The notes beneath the pieces were generated by a model. The model was given only the letters and a program-made list of their open reading frames with translations, was not told where the DNA came from and ran no database searches. This document shows positions 17,232-25,721 of a DNA stretch of 64,000 bases, one piece after another (within the stretch, counting starts at the first letter, position 1; every line of letters begins with the position of its first letter). The position numbers and the translations under genes were made by a program. The stretch comes from Rhizobiaceae bacterium (GTDB taxonomy: Bacteria; Pseudomonadota; Alphaproteobacteria; Rhizobiales; Rhizobiaceae): contig JAEPNK010000002.1 in the NCBI GenBank assembly GCA_017643495.1, forward strand, positions 1,322,157 to 1,386,156, given 5' to 3'.

Positions 17232-18254
17232 ATGACTGATAGCGAAACCGGTACAAAAGAGAAAGTCCTGATTGTCGATGAAGCATCGGCAGGCGGCCGG
17301 CTTGACGCTTTTCTGGCAGCCGGAATGCCCCCGCATGTTTCCCGCTCGCGCGTCAAGGAAATCATCAAGCAGACAGGGGTGAAAATAGGGGACGGAGTGT
17401 GCCGGGAACCCAATTACCGGCTCAAGGAAGGTGAATGCATCACAATCGTCATTCCCGAACCGGAGGAAGCAGCGCCTGTTGCCCAAAATATCCCGCTGGA
17501 AATATGCCATGAAGACGAACATCTTCTGGTCGTCAACAAGCCTGCGGGCATGGTTGTTCACCCCGCTGCCGGACACGGGGAAGGCACGCTGGTCAATGCC
17601 CTTCTTTATCATTGCGGCGACACACTTGCGGGCATTGGCGGAGTGAAACGGCCCGGGATTGTCCACCGCCTGGACAAGGATACATCCGGTCTGCTTGTCG
17701 TCGCCAAGGATGACAAGACCCATTCCGGCCTGCAGGCACAATTTGCCGATCACGGGCGTACCGGGCCATTGGAAAGACAGTATATGGCAATGGTTTGGGG
17801 CCGTTTCGACCGGATTTCCGGTACCATCAATGCCCATCTTGGCCGGTCAAACAGCAACCGGAAAAAGCGTGCCGTGGTCAATCCGGACAACCGGGAAGCC
17901 AAGGAAGCGATCACACATTACGAAGTTCTGAAAGAATTTGGCACGGATGCCAATGGCGAGGCGATAGCCTGTCTCGTCGCCTGCAGCCTGGAAACCGGCC
18001 GCACTCACCAGATCCGTGTGCACATGAGCCATATTGGCCATCCGCTGCTGGGGGACCAGGAATACGGAAAACACTTCCAGACCAAGGAAAACACCCTTGC
18101 TTCCCCGTTGCGCGAAAGTGTCCAGGCCTTTCGCAGGCAGGCGCTTCATGCATCGGTTCTCGGTTTTGAACATCCGGTAACCGGCGAGCACATGCGTTTT
18201 GAAACCCCGCCCCCTGCGGATTTTCAGGCATTGATCGACGCATTTTCCATTTGA
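17232..18254 (+). CDS. rluD: 23S rRNA pseudouridine synthase RluD/RluA family
   Basis: 340 residues. An N-terminal S4 domain (GGRLDAFLA to about residue 85) is followed by the catalytic domain: NKPAGMVVHPAAGHGEGTLVNALL, the active-site Asp in HRLDKDTSGLLVVAK, and LETGRTHQIRVHMSHIGHPLLGD. The S4 domain and length point to RluD, which modifies U1911, U1915 and U1917 of 23S rRNA in helix 69. It sits just upstream of rpoH, a known alphaproteobacterial order. Confidence 0.93.
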   Translation: MTDSETGTKEKVLIVDEASAGGRLDAFLAAGMPPHVSRSRVKEIIKQTGVKIGDGVCREPNYRLKEGECITIVIPEPEEAAPVAQNIPLEICHEDEHLLVVNKPAGMVVHPAAGHGEGTLVNALLYHCGDTLAGIGGVKRPGIVHRLDKDTSGLLVVAKDDKTHSGLQAQFADHGRTGPLERQYMAMVWGRFDRISGTINAHLGRSNSNRKKRAVVNPDNREAKEAITHYEVLKEFGTDANGEAIACLVACSLETGRTHQIRVHMSHIGHPLLGDQEYGKHFQTKENTLASPLRESVQAFRRQALHASVLGFEHPVTGEHMRFETPPPADFQALIDAFSI

Positions 18255-18644
18255 CTACAACCCGCGAAATCACTGGTTTAAACGGCAGTTAGATACTGCA
18301 ATATGACCCGCAGCCCTGTCCCTTGCCGGGCTTTTTTCCGGCTCCGGTTCGCAAAAAGAACAGTCTGGACTTGCTGGCAAGCTCTGGATCAGTCCGATCA
18401 CATATAGTTGAGCTATTGGGTGAAGTTTATTTGCGTCTTGTTTTTCTTGTTATATTTCAAAAGGTTGAAAATTATTTTGAACCAAAAAACGGATGCATCA
18501 TTGCACCCTGAACCGGCAGGAATGCTCACATGACGCTACATTGCCAAAATTTCATGCAAAAAGTGCTGACAATACCTATATATTGATTGAAATCACTTGC
18601 CTCCAAGAGGGAGTGAAAACCGAACAAAAGGGAGAGGGTGCTTT
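18255..18644. other. Gene-free region between rluD and rpoH
   Basis: A 390-base stretch. A weak terminator-like element (AGCCC/GGGCT with T6) is at about 18311-18341. The rest is AT-rich and presumably holds the rpoH promoter(s), with a TATATA block at about 18576-18581. I found no convincing small gene or RNA. Confidence 0.5.
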
Positions 18645-19553
18645 ATGGCCCAAACTTTACCAACAATCGCTTCAACCGGAAACGGATTGAGCCGATACCT
18701 TCAGGAAATCAGAAAATTTCCCATGCTGGAGCCGGATGAGGAATTCATGCTGGCCAAGCGTTATCTTGAGCATGATGACCGTGGAGCGGCACACAAACTG
18801 GTAACAAGCCACCTGCGCCTCGTTGCCAAGATTGCCATGGGCTATCGCGGCTATGGTCTGCCAATTGGCGAGGTTGTCTCCGAGGGCAATGTCGGCCTGA
18901 TGCAGGCTGTCAAGAAATTCGACCCGGACCGGGGCTTCCGCCTCGCCACATATGCAATGTGGTGGATCAAGGCCGCAATCCAGGAATACATCCTGCGTTC
19001 ATGGTCACTTGTCAAAATGGGCACGACTGCAAACCAGAAGCGCCTGTTCTTCAACCTGCGCAAGGCAAAAAGCCGGATTCAGGCACTTGATGATGGTGAT
19101 TTGCGGCCTGACCAGATTGAACAGATCGCGACGCAACTGGGTGTCTCCGAAGAAGAAGTGGTTTCCATGAACCGCCGCATGGGTGGTGATGCCTCCCTCA
19201 ACTCTCCGATCAAGGCATCGGAAGGGGAAAGCGGTGAATGGCAGGACTGGCTCGTGGATGAAAGCGACAGTGCCGAGAAAACGCTGATCAAGCAGGATGA
19301 GCTGGAAAGCCGCCGTGAAATGCTAGCGCAATCGCTTGAGGTACTCAACGATCGCGAGAAGCGGATTTTCCTCGCCCGCAGACTTGAAGAAAAGCCGATC
19401 ACACTTGAGGAACTTTCCTCCGAGTTCGACATTTCAAGGGAACGGGTACGCCAGATTGAAGTCCGGGCATTCGAGAAAGTCCAGAAAGCCATGGTGAATG
19501 CCGCCAAGGAACTGGCCCGCCCCAACCCGGAACTGGAGCACCATGCCGGGTAG
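18645..19553 (+). CDS. rpoH: RNA polymerase sigma-32 factor RpoH
   Basis: 302 residues with the full sigma-70 group 3 plan. Region 2 includes LVTSHLRLVAKIAMGYRGYGLP and GLMQAVKKFDPDRGFRLATYAMWWIKAAIQEYI; the RpoH box is QKRLFFNLRKAKSR; region 4 has LEELSSEFDISRERVRQIEVRAFEKVQKAM. Sigma-32 directs heat-shock and envelope-protein quality-control transcription. ATG at 18645 has GGGAGAGGG upstream. FtsH, which degrades RpoH, is encoded elsewhere in this window. Confidence 0.97.
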   Translation: MAQTLPTIASTGNGLSRYLQEIRKFPMLEPDEEFMLAKRYLEHDDRGAAHKLVTSHLRLVAKIAMGYRGYGLPIGEVVSEGNVGLMQAVKKFDPDRGFRLATYAMWWIKAAIQEYILRSWSLVKMGTTANQKRLFFNLRKAKSRIQALDDGDLRPDQIEQIATQLGVSEEEVVSMNRRMGGDASLNSPIKASEGESGEWQDWLVDESDSAEKTLIKQDELESRREMLAQSLEVLNDREKRIFLARRLEEKPITLEELSSEFDISRERVRQIEVRAFEKVQKAMVNAAKELARPNPELEHHAG

Positions 19554-19580
19554 CCGAATGGCTGACCCTCTTTGAAACAA

Positions 19581-19606
19581 GGGCCGGTTTTCCGGCCCTT
19601 TTCTTT
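19581..19606 (+). terminator. Terminator of rpoH
   Basis: GGGCCGG/CCGGCCC with a TTTT loop followed by TTTTCTTTT, 28 bases after the rpoH stop. Confidence 0.93.
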
Positions 19607-19649
19607 TGCAGCAGACCTGCATCAGGAACCATCAGCAAAAGGAGTAAAC

Positions 19650-20186
19650 ATGACACAACACAATGTCGTTCTGCCTCGCACCCAAACCCCTTCACTGGAT
19701 TTTTCCCTTGTTGGTGGCGGAAACTGGTCCCTTGCAGAACAAGACCCCGAGCACTTTACACTTGTCGTGTTCTATCGTGGTTATCACTGCCCCATCTGCA
19801 AGAAACAGTTGCAGGAGCTTCTTTCAATGAAAGAGGACTTTGCCAAAACCGGCATCAATGTCGTGGCAGTTTCTGCAGATGACAGTGACCGTGCGGAAAA
19901 ATCACGGGATGAATGGGAACTTGACGGTCTTGATCTCGGCTATGGTATCGGGCTGGACAAGGCACTTGAGTGGGGATTGCATGTCTCTGCCGGGCGCCCT
20001 GACAGCAGCGAGCCGGAACATTTCTCAGAGCCGGGCCTGTTTATGGTACGCCCTGACGGAACCCTTTATTTCTCATCGGTCCAGACCATGCCGTTTGCCC
20101 GGCCACAGCTTTCCGACATTCTTGGCGCTGCAAAATTCGTGATCGAGAAAGACTATCCGGCACGAGGCGAACTGGTAAGCCTGTAG
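19650..20186 (+). CDS. AhpC/TSA-family peroxiredoxin-like protein
   Basis: 178 residues with a thioredoxin-fold peroxiredoxin-like core: LVVFYRGYHCPICKKQLQEL, a CxxC pair in place of the single peroxidatic cysteine of classic AhpC, and VVAVSADDSDRAEKSRDEW. The GLFMVRPDGTLYFSS segment matches the AhpC/TSA superfamily. A strong AAGGAG precedes the ATG. It follows rpoH with its own terminator between them, so expression is probably separate. Substrate is not known. Confidence 0.86.
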   Translation: MTQHNVVLPRTQTPSLDFSLVGGGNWSLAEQDPEHFTLVVFYRGYHCPICKKQLQELLSMKEDFAKTGINVVAVSADDSDRAEKSRDEWELDGLDLGYGIGLDKALEWGLHVSAGRPDSSEPEHFSEPGLFMVRPDGTLYFSSVQTMPFARPQLSDILGAAKFVIEKDYPARGELVSL

Positions 20187-20205
20187 ACTTCCTGCCTGAA
20201 ACAAG

Positions 20206-20240
20206 AAAACCGGCGTCACACACGTGGCGCCGGTTTTTTA
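20206..20240. terminator. Terminator after the peroxiredoxin-like gene
   Basis: ACCGGCG/CGCCGGT hairpin with the loop TCACACACGTGG and a T-run; an A-run on the other side may let it act also for the opposite strand gene ending at 20266. Confidence 0.85.
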
Positions 20241-20265
20241 ATTCGGATTCCAGAATGCCTGATTG

Positions 20266-22092
20266 CTACTGCCGGTTCTTCCAGTCGTTGAACGCTTCCT
20301 CGAAGGCAGCCCGCCCGGATGTACCCTTTTCAAGGGTCAGCAATGCGCGGCGGCCGGTTGAGTAGCTAACCGGTATGTCGATCCATCCACCGGCTTCGAG
20401 AAGCTGTGTATTGACCTCGACGGCTTGCGGAAGATTGTCGAGGGCAACGAGGAAGAATCCCTCACTGACCTTGACCGGAACAGCAACAAGCGCCTCGCCC
20501 CTGGCCTCTTCCGTGTTTTTCATGACAAACCGGGCGATCTCCTCAACACCCTGCCCGTCAAACCCCTGAGGCAGGTCAAAACGCAACTCGATCAGGTGAC
20601 TGGCTGACAATGCCTCGTCAACATTGCGCTTGATGACAATTCTCACCGAAAGGTCTTTTTCCGGAACCTGCATGCTACCAATAATAACAGGCTCTTGTGT
20701 GCTGCCGCTTTCCACCTGCTGGCGTTCAACCGTCCAGTTGACACTCGCATTGGTGCGGGTTGCTCCGGTTCCGGCACTGCCCTCTTCATAAAGATATGCA
20801 ACTTCACCATTGGCCGGTATTGCCGGTTGGCTGTCATTGGAAGCAGCATTTTCGTTATCGGAAGTTTCTGCATCCGCGGTGGAAAGTGTTTCCGGTTCCA
20901 GTGATTCTCCGGTTTGCGTATCCGTATCGCTTCCGTCAGTTTCACCTGTATCCGTAGGCTGCTCACCATCCGTGTCATTGCCGGTTGAAGGTTCCTGTTG
21001 TGCCAGTTCTTCAATATCCGGTTCATTGCCTGCCGGTTCTTCGCCGGCATCAGGCTCTTCAGTGGTATCCGTTTCATCGGTGGTGATGGCCGGAAGTTCC
21101 GTTTCTCCGCTGGCGGTTGAATCTTCATCCACCGGTCCGGCAGAGGCATCCTCGCCATTTTCACCAATTCTCACAGCTTCCTTGTCGGAACTGCTGTCAG
21201 CAGTCTCCGAATCTGTGCCCTCGCCATCGCCTGATGCAGAAACAAGTTCCTGACCACTCTCAAGAAGTGCATCCTTGTTGATCCAGGCAGCATAGCCCGC
21301 ACCGCCAAGCAGCAATGCAACAAGTGCAATCAGCCCGATACGGCCAAAGCCGCCCTTTTTGGCGGGTGCTGATCGTTCTGTTACGCCGGGTTCGCGGTCA
21401 TCATCCAGCGTGACACTTTCTGGCGCCGCACTCGTCTTGCCTTCATTGACAGCCGTGGACATCGCATCAAGCGCATCCGCAGTGGTCTGGACGCCACTAT
21501 GCGACTGGGCAGCACCGGGAGACGGTTGCTGTTCGGAAACCACGTCCATCAGCGGATCTGATGGTGTAACCGGAGGCTTGGTCGGCACCGCGCTTTCCGC
21601 CGTGTGCGCAGGACCTGTTCCCGCATCAGCAGCAAACGGGCCGCTGTCGGCAGGCGGTGGTGTGTCCGTTTCCGGTGGCAAGGTTGCTGTTGGCGGTTCC
21701 TGGACGGGTTGGGCAGGACTTGGTTGTTGGGGTGGCGGCGGTGGTGGCACATCCCCGCTTGTCGCAGGCGCCGGATCAGGTTCCTGTGATGCAACCGCTG
21801 AAGCGCCCGCCCCCGCCGCTGCAGAAGAACCGGGCGTTGGCGGTGCAGCATCGGCCTCTGGTGCATCCTGGGCACCGGCAACGGATTGATGCTCTGATTC
21901 AAGAAGCAGAATTGCTTCTTCAAGCGCATCCATTTGACCGGCAATCGCTGCCTCGCTTGGCGCAGGGGTCAAGCCCCGAAGCTGTTTCTCAATGGCAGTA
22001 CGGGCCTTGGAATAGACGGCAGCGCGAATTTCCGGTGTATTTTTGCTCAGACCTGAAACGGTCTTTTTCAGTATTGAATAATAATCAGCCAT
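20266..22092 (-). CDS. Large acidic single-pass membrane protein, unknown
   Basis: 608 residues. A conserved N-terminal helical region (MADYYSILKKTVSGLSKNTPE, about 1-70) is followed by a Pro/Ala/Glu-rich disordered segment to about residue 245, one membrane helix (GRIGLIALVALLLGGAGYAAW), a Thr/Glu/Asp-rich low-complexity spacer (about 270-430) and a folded C-terminal domain of about 170 residues (SVNWTVERQQVESGS to the end). It sits downstream of purA on the same strand, an arrangement also found in rhizobia. Function unknown; an envelope-spanning role is plausible. Confidence 0.8.
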   Translation of the reverse strand: MADYYSILKKTVSGLSKNTPEIRAAVYSKARTAIEKQLRGLTPAPSEAAIAGQMDALEEAILLLESEHQSVAGAQDAPEADAAPPTPGSSAAAGAGASAVASQEPDPAPATSGDVPPPPPPQQPSPAQPVQEPPTATLPPETDTPPPADSGPFAADAGTGPAHTAESAVPTKPPVTPSDPLMDVVSEQQPSPGAAQSHSGVQTTADALDAMSTAVNEGKTSAAPESVTLDDDREPGVTERSAPAKKGGFGRIGLIALVALLLGGAGYAAWINKDALLESGQELVSASGDGEGTDSETADSSSDKEAVRIGENGEDASAGPVDEDSTASGETELPAITTDETDTTEEPDAGEEPAGNEPDIEELAQQEPSTGNDTDGEQPTDTGETDGSDTDTQTGESLEPETLSTADAETSDNENAASNDSQPAIPANGEVAYLYEEGSAGTGATRTNASVNWTVERQQVESGSTQEPVIIGSMQVPEKDLSVRIVIKRNVDEALSASHLIELRFDLPQGFDGQGVEEIARFVMKNTEEARGEALVAVPVKVSEGFFLVALDNLPQAVEVNTQLLEAGGWIDIPVSYSTGRRALLTLEKGTSGRAAFEEAFNDWKNRQ

Positions 22093-22163
22093 CCCCGAAC
22101 ACGCGCACCTTTACCCATTTCACAAAGTAGCCGGCCCGTCTCCGGTACTTCCATTCTTAATTA

Positions 22164-23462
22164 TTAGTCCTCAAACGGGTCATGAACAAGTATTGTATCA
22201 TCCCGTTCAGGACTTGTTGAAAGAAGGGCTACCGGAGCCCCGATCAATTCTTCCACATGCCTGACATATTTAACAGCCTGAGCAGGCAAATCGTTCCAGC
22301 TTCTTGCGCCAACCGTTGTTTCTTTCCAGCCTTCCAGCGTTTCATAGATTGGTTCAACCCTGGCCTGTCGGCCCTGACTTGCCGGAAGATAGTCGATTTC
22401 CTCACCATCAAGCCGGTAGCCGACGCATATCTTGATTTCCTCCAGACCGTCCAGCACATCAAGCTTGGTCAGTGCAATACCGTGCATTCCGTTGGTCGCA
22501 ACCGACTGGCGAACCAGTACTGCGTCAAACCAGCCGCAACGGCGCTGCCGACCGGTAACAGTACCGAATTCATGACCGCGCTCACCCAGAAACTGGCCAA
22601 TTTCGTCATCCAGTTCGGTTGGAAACGGCCCCTCGCCGACACGGGTAGTATAAGCCTTTGTAATGCCCAGTACATAGCCGACCGAACCAGGCCCGGTGCC
22701 CGAACCGGCAGCAGCCTGCCCGGCAACCGTGTTTGACGAGGTAACAAACGGATAGGTTCCGTGGTCAATATCGAGAAGCGTTCCCTGCGCCCCTTCAAAC
22801 AGGATGCGCGAACCCTCACGCTTTGCCTTTTCAAGCAGCCGCCAAACCGGTTCACTGAACGGGACAATGCGGTCCGCAACCTCTTCAAGCTCCTTGAATA
22901 TCACATCATAAGAAACTTCAGGCTGACCGAGCCCTTTGCGCAGCGCATTGTGGTGCGTCAGCAGGCGGTCAATTTTCGGACCCAGGCTTTCCGTGTTGGC
23001 AAGGTCAAGAATCCGGATGGCACGACGACCGACCTTGTCTTCATATGCCGGGCCGATGCCCCTTCTTGTTGTGCCGATCTTTGTACCCGAATTGGAAGCT
23101 GCATCCTCGCGGATCGCATCAAGCTCGCGGTGCAGTGAAAGAATGAGCGTTGCGTTTTCTGCAATCCGCAGGTTCTCAGGGGTAACCTTCACATCCTGTT
23201 CGCCCAATCGGTCAATCTCCGCCATCAGCGCATGGGGATCGATCACCACCCCGTTGCCGATAACCGCAAGCTTTCCTTCTCGTACAACGCCGGAGGGAAG
23301 CAGACTCAACTTGTAGGTCTTCCCGTCAATCACAAGTGTATGGCCGGCATTGTGCCCGCCCTGGAAACGTACAACCAGGTCGGCACGCTCCGACAACCAG
23401 TCAACAATCTTGCCCTTGCCTTCGTCTCCCCACTGGGAGCCAACCACTGCCACGTTTGTCAT
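22164..23462 (-). CDS. purA: Adenylosuccinate synthetase PurA
   Basis: 432 residues, the normal length. GTP-binding loop [17 protein letters not shown] at the N-terminus, catalytic Asp13 and His41 equivalents ([15 protein letters not shown]), and the [19 protein letters not shown] segment. It converts IMP, aspartate and GTP to adenylosuccinate in AMP synthesis. The acidic membrane protein gene follows on the same strand 72 bases downstream. Confidence 0.98.
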   Translation of the reverse strand: MTNVAVVGSQWGDEGKGKIVDWLSERADLVVRFQGGHNAGHTLVIDGKTYKLSLLPSGVVREGKLAVIGNGVVIDPHALMAEIDRLGEQDVKVTPENLRIAENATLILSLHRELDAIREDAASNSGTKIGTTRRGIGPAYEDKVGRRAIRILDLANTESLGPKIDRLLTHHNALRKGLGQPEVSYDVIFKELEEVADRIVPFSEPVWRLLEKAKREGSRILFEGAQGTLLDIDHGTYPFVTSSNTVAGQAAAGSGTGPGSVGYVLGITKAYTTRVGEGPFPTELDDEIGQFLGERGHEFGTVTGRQRRCGWFDAVLVRQSVATNGMHGIALTKLDVLDGLEEIKICVGYRLDGEEIDYLPASQGRQARVEPIYETLEGWKETTVGARSWNDLPAQAVKYVRHVEELIGAPVALLSTSPERDDTILVHDPFED

Positions 23463-23817
23463 GAAATTTCCGTTTGCTTTATCTGTCGTCTGCGTCTGGG
23501 TGCAACCCGCCCGCCAACCGGAAGAATGGCCGCGTAAAAACGATGGCCAGTCACCATCGCCGACAAAGTTACGGGCTTTCTTAGGCTAAAAACAATTGCC
23601 ACATCAAGCGCTGAAACCGATTGAATGTGGAAACCGGGCTGCAAACAAGTGCATTTCTGCACAATTGCCAACGTGCTTGCCGCCCGGTCGTGCCCCAAAA
23701 AGGTGCCGGACACGGGTTTATTGCCGGGGTCAAAAGGTCTAGTCTCCCCGAACCTGCAGGGCGAAACCATTCTGCCTGCAACTCTCATTGCACCGCACGG
23801 TGAAAAAGTCTGGCCCC
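23463..23817. other. Gene-free divergent region purA / DMT transporter
   Basis: A 355-base interval between two divergently transcribed genes. Short antisense-type open frames here lack ribosome sites or family features. I see no RNA, repeat or clear operator; it presumably holds both promoters. Confidence 0.5.
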
Positions 23818-24729
23818 ATGCACAACAACAATTCCCCGCTGACCAACCCGTATCTTCTGCTGGCACTTACTACCCTTTTCTGGGGCGGCAATGCGGTAGC
23901 GGGAAAAATTGCTGCAGGCCATGTTTCACCATTTCTTCTGACAACCTTGCGCTGGATTATCGCAACAATCGTTCTCCTGCCCTTTGCATGGCCTCACCTG
24001 AAACGCGACTGGCCGGTTATCCGCAGGCACCTTCCATTTCTTTGCCTGTGCGGAACCATCGGTTTCATGCTGTTCAACAACCTCCTCTATCTGTCGCTGA
24101 ATTACACCAGTGCCATCAATGTTGCGATTGAACAGGCCTCGATGCCGCTGATTGTATTCATCCTGAACTATCTCCTGTTCCGTACCCGCACGACGATATT
24201 CCAGATGGTCGGTTTTGCAATCGCCCTTTGTGGTGTGATCATCACCGTTTCGCGCGGCAATGTGATGGCACTGCTGAGTGGCGATGCCAATCTGGGTGAC
24301 ATGCTGATGTTGCTGGCCGTTTTCTTTTACGGTGTCTATTCCGTCATCATCAGCAACAAGCCCCGGATACATCTGGTCAGTTTCCTGACGGTCTTGAGCA
24401 TCGCCGCGATGCTGACTTCCATACCGTTCACGGTCTATGAGGCACAAGCCGGTCGTCTGATCATGCCGGATGCAACCGGCTGGAGTGCAATCCTTTATGC
24501 CGGCATCTTCCCGTCTCTTGTCTCACAGTTTTTCTGGGTTATGGGACTGGAACAGATCGGCTCGAACCGAGGCGGTCTGTTCATCAATCTGGTGCCGGTT
24601 TTCGGAACCATTCTCGCCATCATGATACTTGGCGAGACCTTCCAGCCCTACCATGCGATCGGCTTTGTGCTTGTTCTGGGCGGTATTGCGCTCGCCCAGA
24701 AAAAGGTTGGTGCAAAAGCCGCGATCTAG
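23818..24729 (+). CDS. DMT (EamA)-family transporter
   Basis: 303 residues with about ten membrane segments and two EamA repeats. The first begins PYLLLALTTLFWGGNAVAGKI; the second contains DMLMLLAVFFYGVYSVIIS. Family members export amino acids, nucleosides or other small metabolites; substrate cannot be read from sequence. The ATG at 23818 is preferred over TTG at 23788. Confidence 0.9.
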   Translation: MHNNNSPLTNPYLLLALTTLFWGGNAVAGKIAAGHVSPFLLTTLRWIIATIVLLPFAWPHLKRDWPVIRRHLPFLCLCGTIGFMLFNNLLYLSLNYTSAINVAIEQASMPLIVFILNYLLFRTRTTIFQMVGFAIALCGVIITVSRGNVMALLSGDANLGDMLMLLAVFFYGVYSVIISNKPRIHLVSFLTVLSIAAMLTSIPFTVYEAQAGRLIMPDATGWSAILYAGIFPSLVSQFFWVMGLEQIGSNRGGLFINLVPVFGTILAIMILGETFQPYHAIGFVLVLGGIALAQKKVGAKAAI

Positions 24730-24754
24730 TTCAGCAGAACCCGGGCCCGGAGCT

Positions 24755-25108
24755 TCAGACCTCAAGTACCACTTCAAAGCCCCCATAAATGAGGCGGCTG
24801 GCGTCAAACGGCATCGGGTTTGCTTCCTCACTCATGTCAGGATCCTCCATCAGGGCAGCCATACCCTTTTCCCGGACTTCCTTGGACGGCCAGACAACCC
24901 AGGAAAACACAACGCTTTCACCTTCCTTGCACTGAACCGCCATCGGCAGGGAAGTCACCTTGCCTTCCGGCACGTCATCCCCCCACGTTTCCACGACCTT
25001 CAATGCGCCATGGCGCTTGAATACCTCTGCCGCGACACGTGCATGTTTGATAAACTCTTCCTTGTTTGCATCAGGCACAGGTGCAACAAATCCGTCTACA
25101 TATGTCAT
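24755..25108 (-). CDS. DUF1428-family protein
   Basis: 117 residues of the DUF1428 family, a ferredoxin-like alpha/beta barrel fold: MTYVDGFVAPVPDANKEEFI, WGDDVPEGK, and FSWVVWPSKEVREKGM. Family members are small cytosolic proteins of unknown function, sometimes linked to antibiotic-biosynthesis monooxygenase-like folds. It is divergent from an HxlR-type regulator, with a strong palindrome in between, so it is the obvious regulatory target. ATG at 25108 follows GGAG. Confidence 0.9.
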   Translation of the reverse strand: MTYVDGFVAPVPDANKEEFIKHARVAAEVFKRHGALKVVETWGDDVPEGKVTSLPMAVQCKEGESVVFSWVVWPSKEVREKGMAALMEDPDMSEEANPMPFDASRLIYGGFEVVLEV

Positions 25109-25124
25109 TTCACAATCTCCATAT

Positions 25125-25184
25125 ACTGATTGCAACTTGCAATCAGTTGTGCTTTGCCATAACCGATTTTATATTGCAATCAGT
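25125..25184. promoter_or_regulatory. Probable HxlR operator: one perfect and one partial palindrome
   Basis: At 25125-25147 ACTGATTGCAA and TTGCAATCAGT form 11-base arms around a single C, a perfect 23-base palindrome. The same right arm recurs exactly at 25174-25184, with a degenerate left arm at 25162-25172 (7 of 11 positions). The centres are 37 bases apart. Both sites lie between the divergent DUF1428 and HxlR-type genes. Confidence 0.82.
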
Positions 25185-25205
25185 TTTTGCTTTGAGGGAA
25201 TGATC

Positions 25206-25721
25206 ATGAAAACCCGGTCAGGCTGCCCCGTCAACCAGACAATCGAACTCATTGGAGACCGCTGGACCATGGTTATCCTGCGAGACATCATGTTCGGAAA
25301 CCGCCGGACTTTCAGGGAATTGCTGGGCAATTCGCTTGAAGGCATTGCATCAAACATTCTCTCGGCCCGTTTGAAGATGCTTCTTTCCGAAGGCTTGCTG
25401 ACGAGAAAACCGGATCCTGGCCACAAGCAGAAATCAATTTACAGTCTTACCGAAAAATCAATCGAACTGGTGCCCCTGATGGTTCAGCTTGGGGCCTGGG
25501 GAAGACGCCATCTTTCGCCCACTCACGAGTTGAGTGTGCGTGCAGAATTGCTCGAGAATGGTGGAAACGAGATGTGGGAACGTTTTCAGGATGACCTGAG
25601 ACACATTCACCTTGGCCATCCCCGAAAGACCCCGGGGATGACCGTTCTGGAATTGCTGGACAACGCCTATCGCAAGGCGGCCGGTATCACTGGCCAGGAA
25701 ACCGGCCAGTCAGCGGATTAG
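25206..25721 (+). CDS. HxlR-family transcriptional regulator
   Basis: 171 residues with an HxlR winged helix: CPVNQTIELIGDRWTMVILRDIMFG near the N-terminus, FRELLGNSLEGIASNILSARLKMLLSEGLL and the wing YSLTEKS. HxlR proteins sense reactive electrophiles or aldehydes, often by a conserved cysteine near the N-terminus, which is present here (residue 6). The ATG at 25206 has GAGGG at seven bases; the ATG at 25200 overlaps it. It probably controls the divergent DUF1428 gene and itself. Confidence 0.9.
   Translation: MKTRSGCPVNQTIELIGDRWTMVILRDIMFGNRRTFRELLGNSLEGIASNILSARLKMLLSEGLLTRKPDPGHKQKSIYSLTEKSIELVPLMVQLGAWGRRHLSPTHELSVRAELLENGGNEMWERFQDDLRHIHLGHPRKTPGMTVLELLDNAYRKAAGITGQETGQSAD

Noticed and set aside
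17196..17837. N-terminal extension of the minus-strand gene at 16803 to 17837
   Set aside because: The extra 214 codons run opposite rluD; the real start is at 17195, where a typical membrane-protein N-terminus begins.
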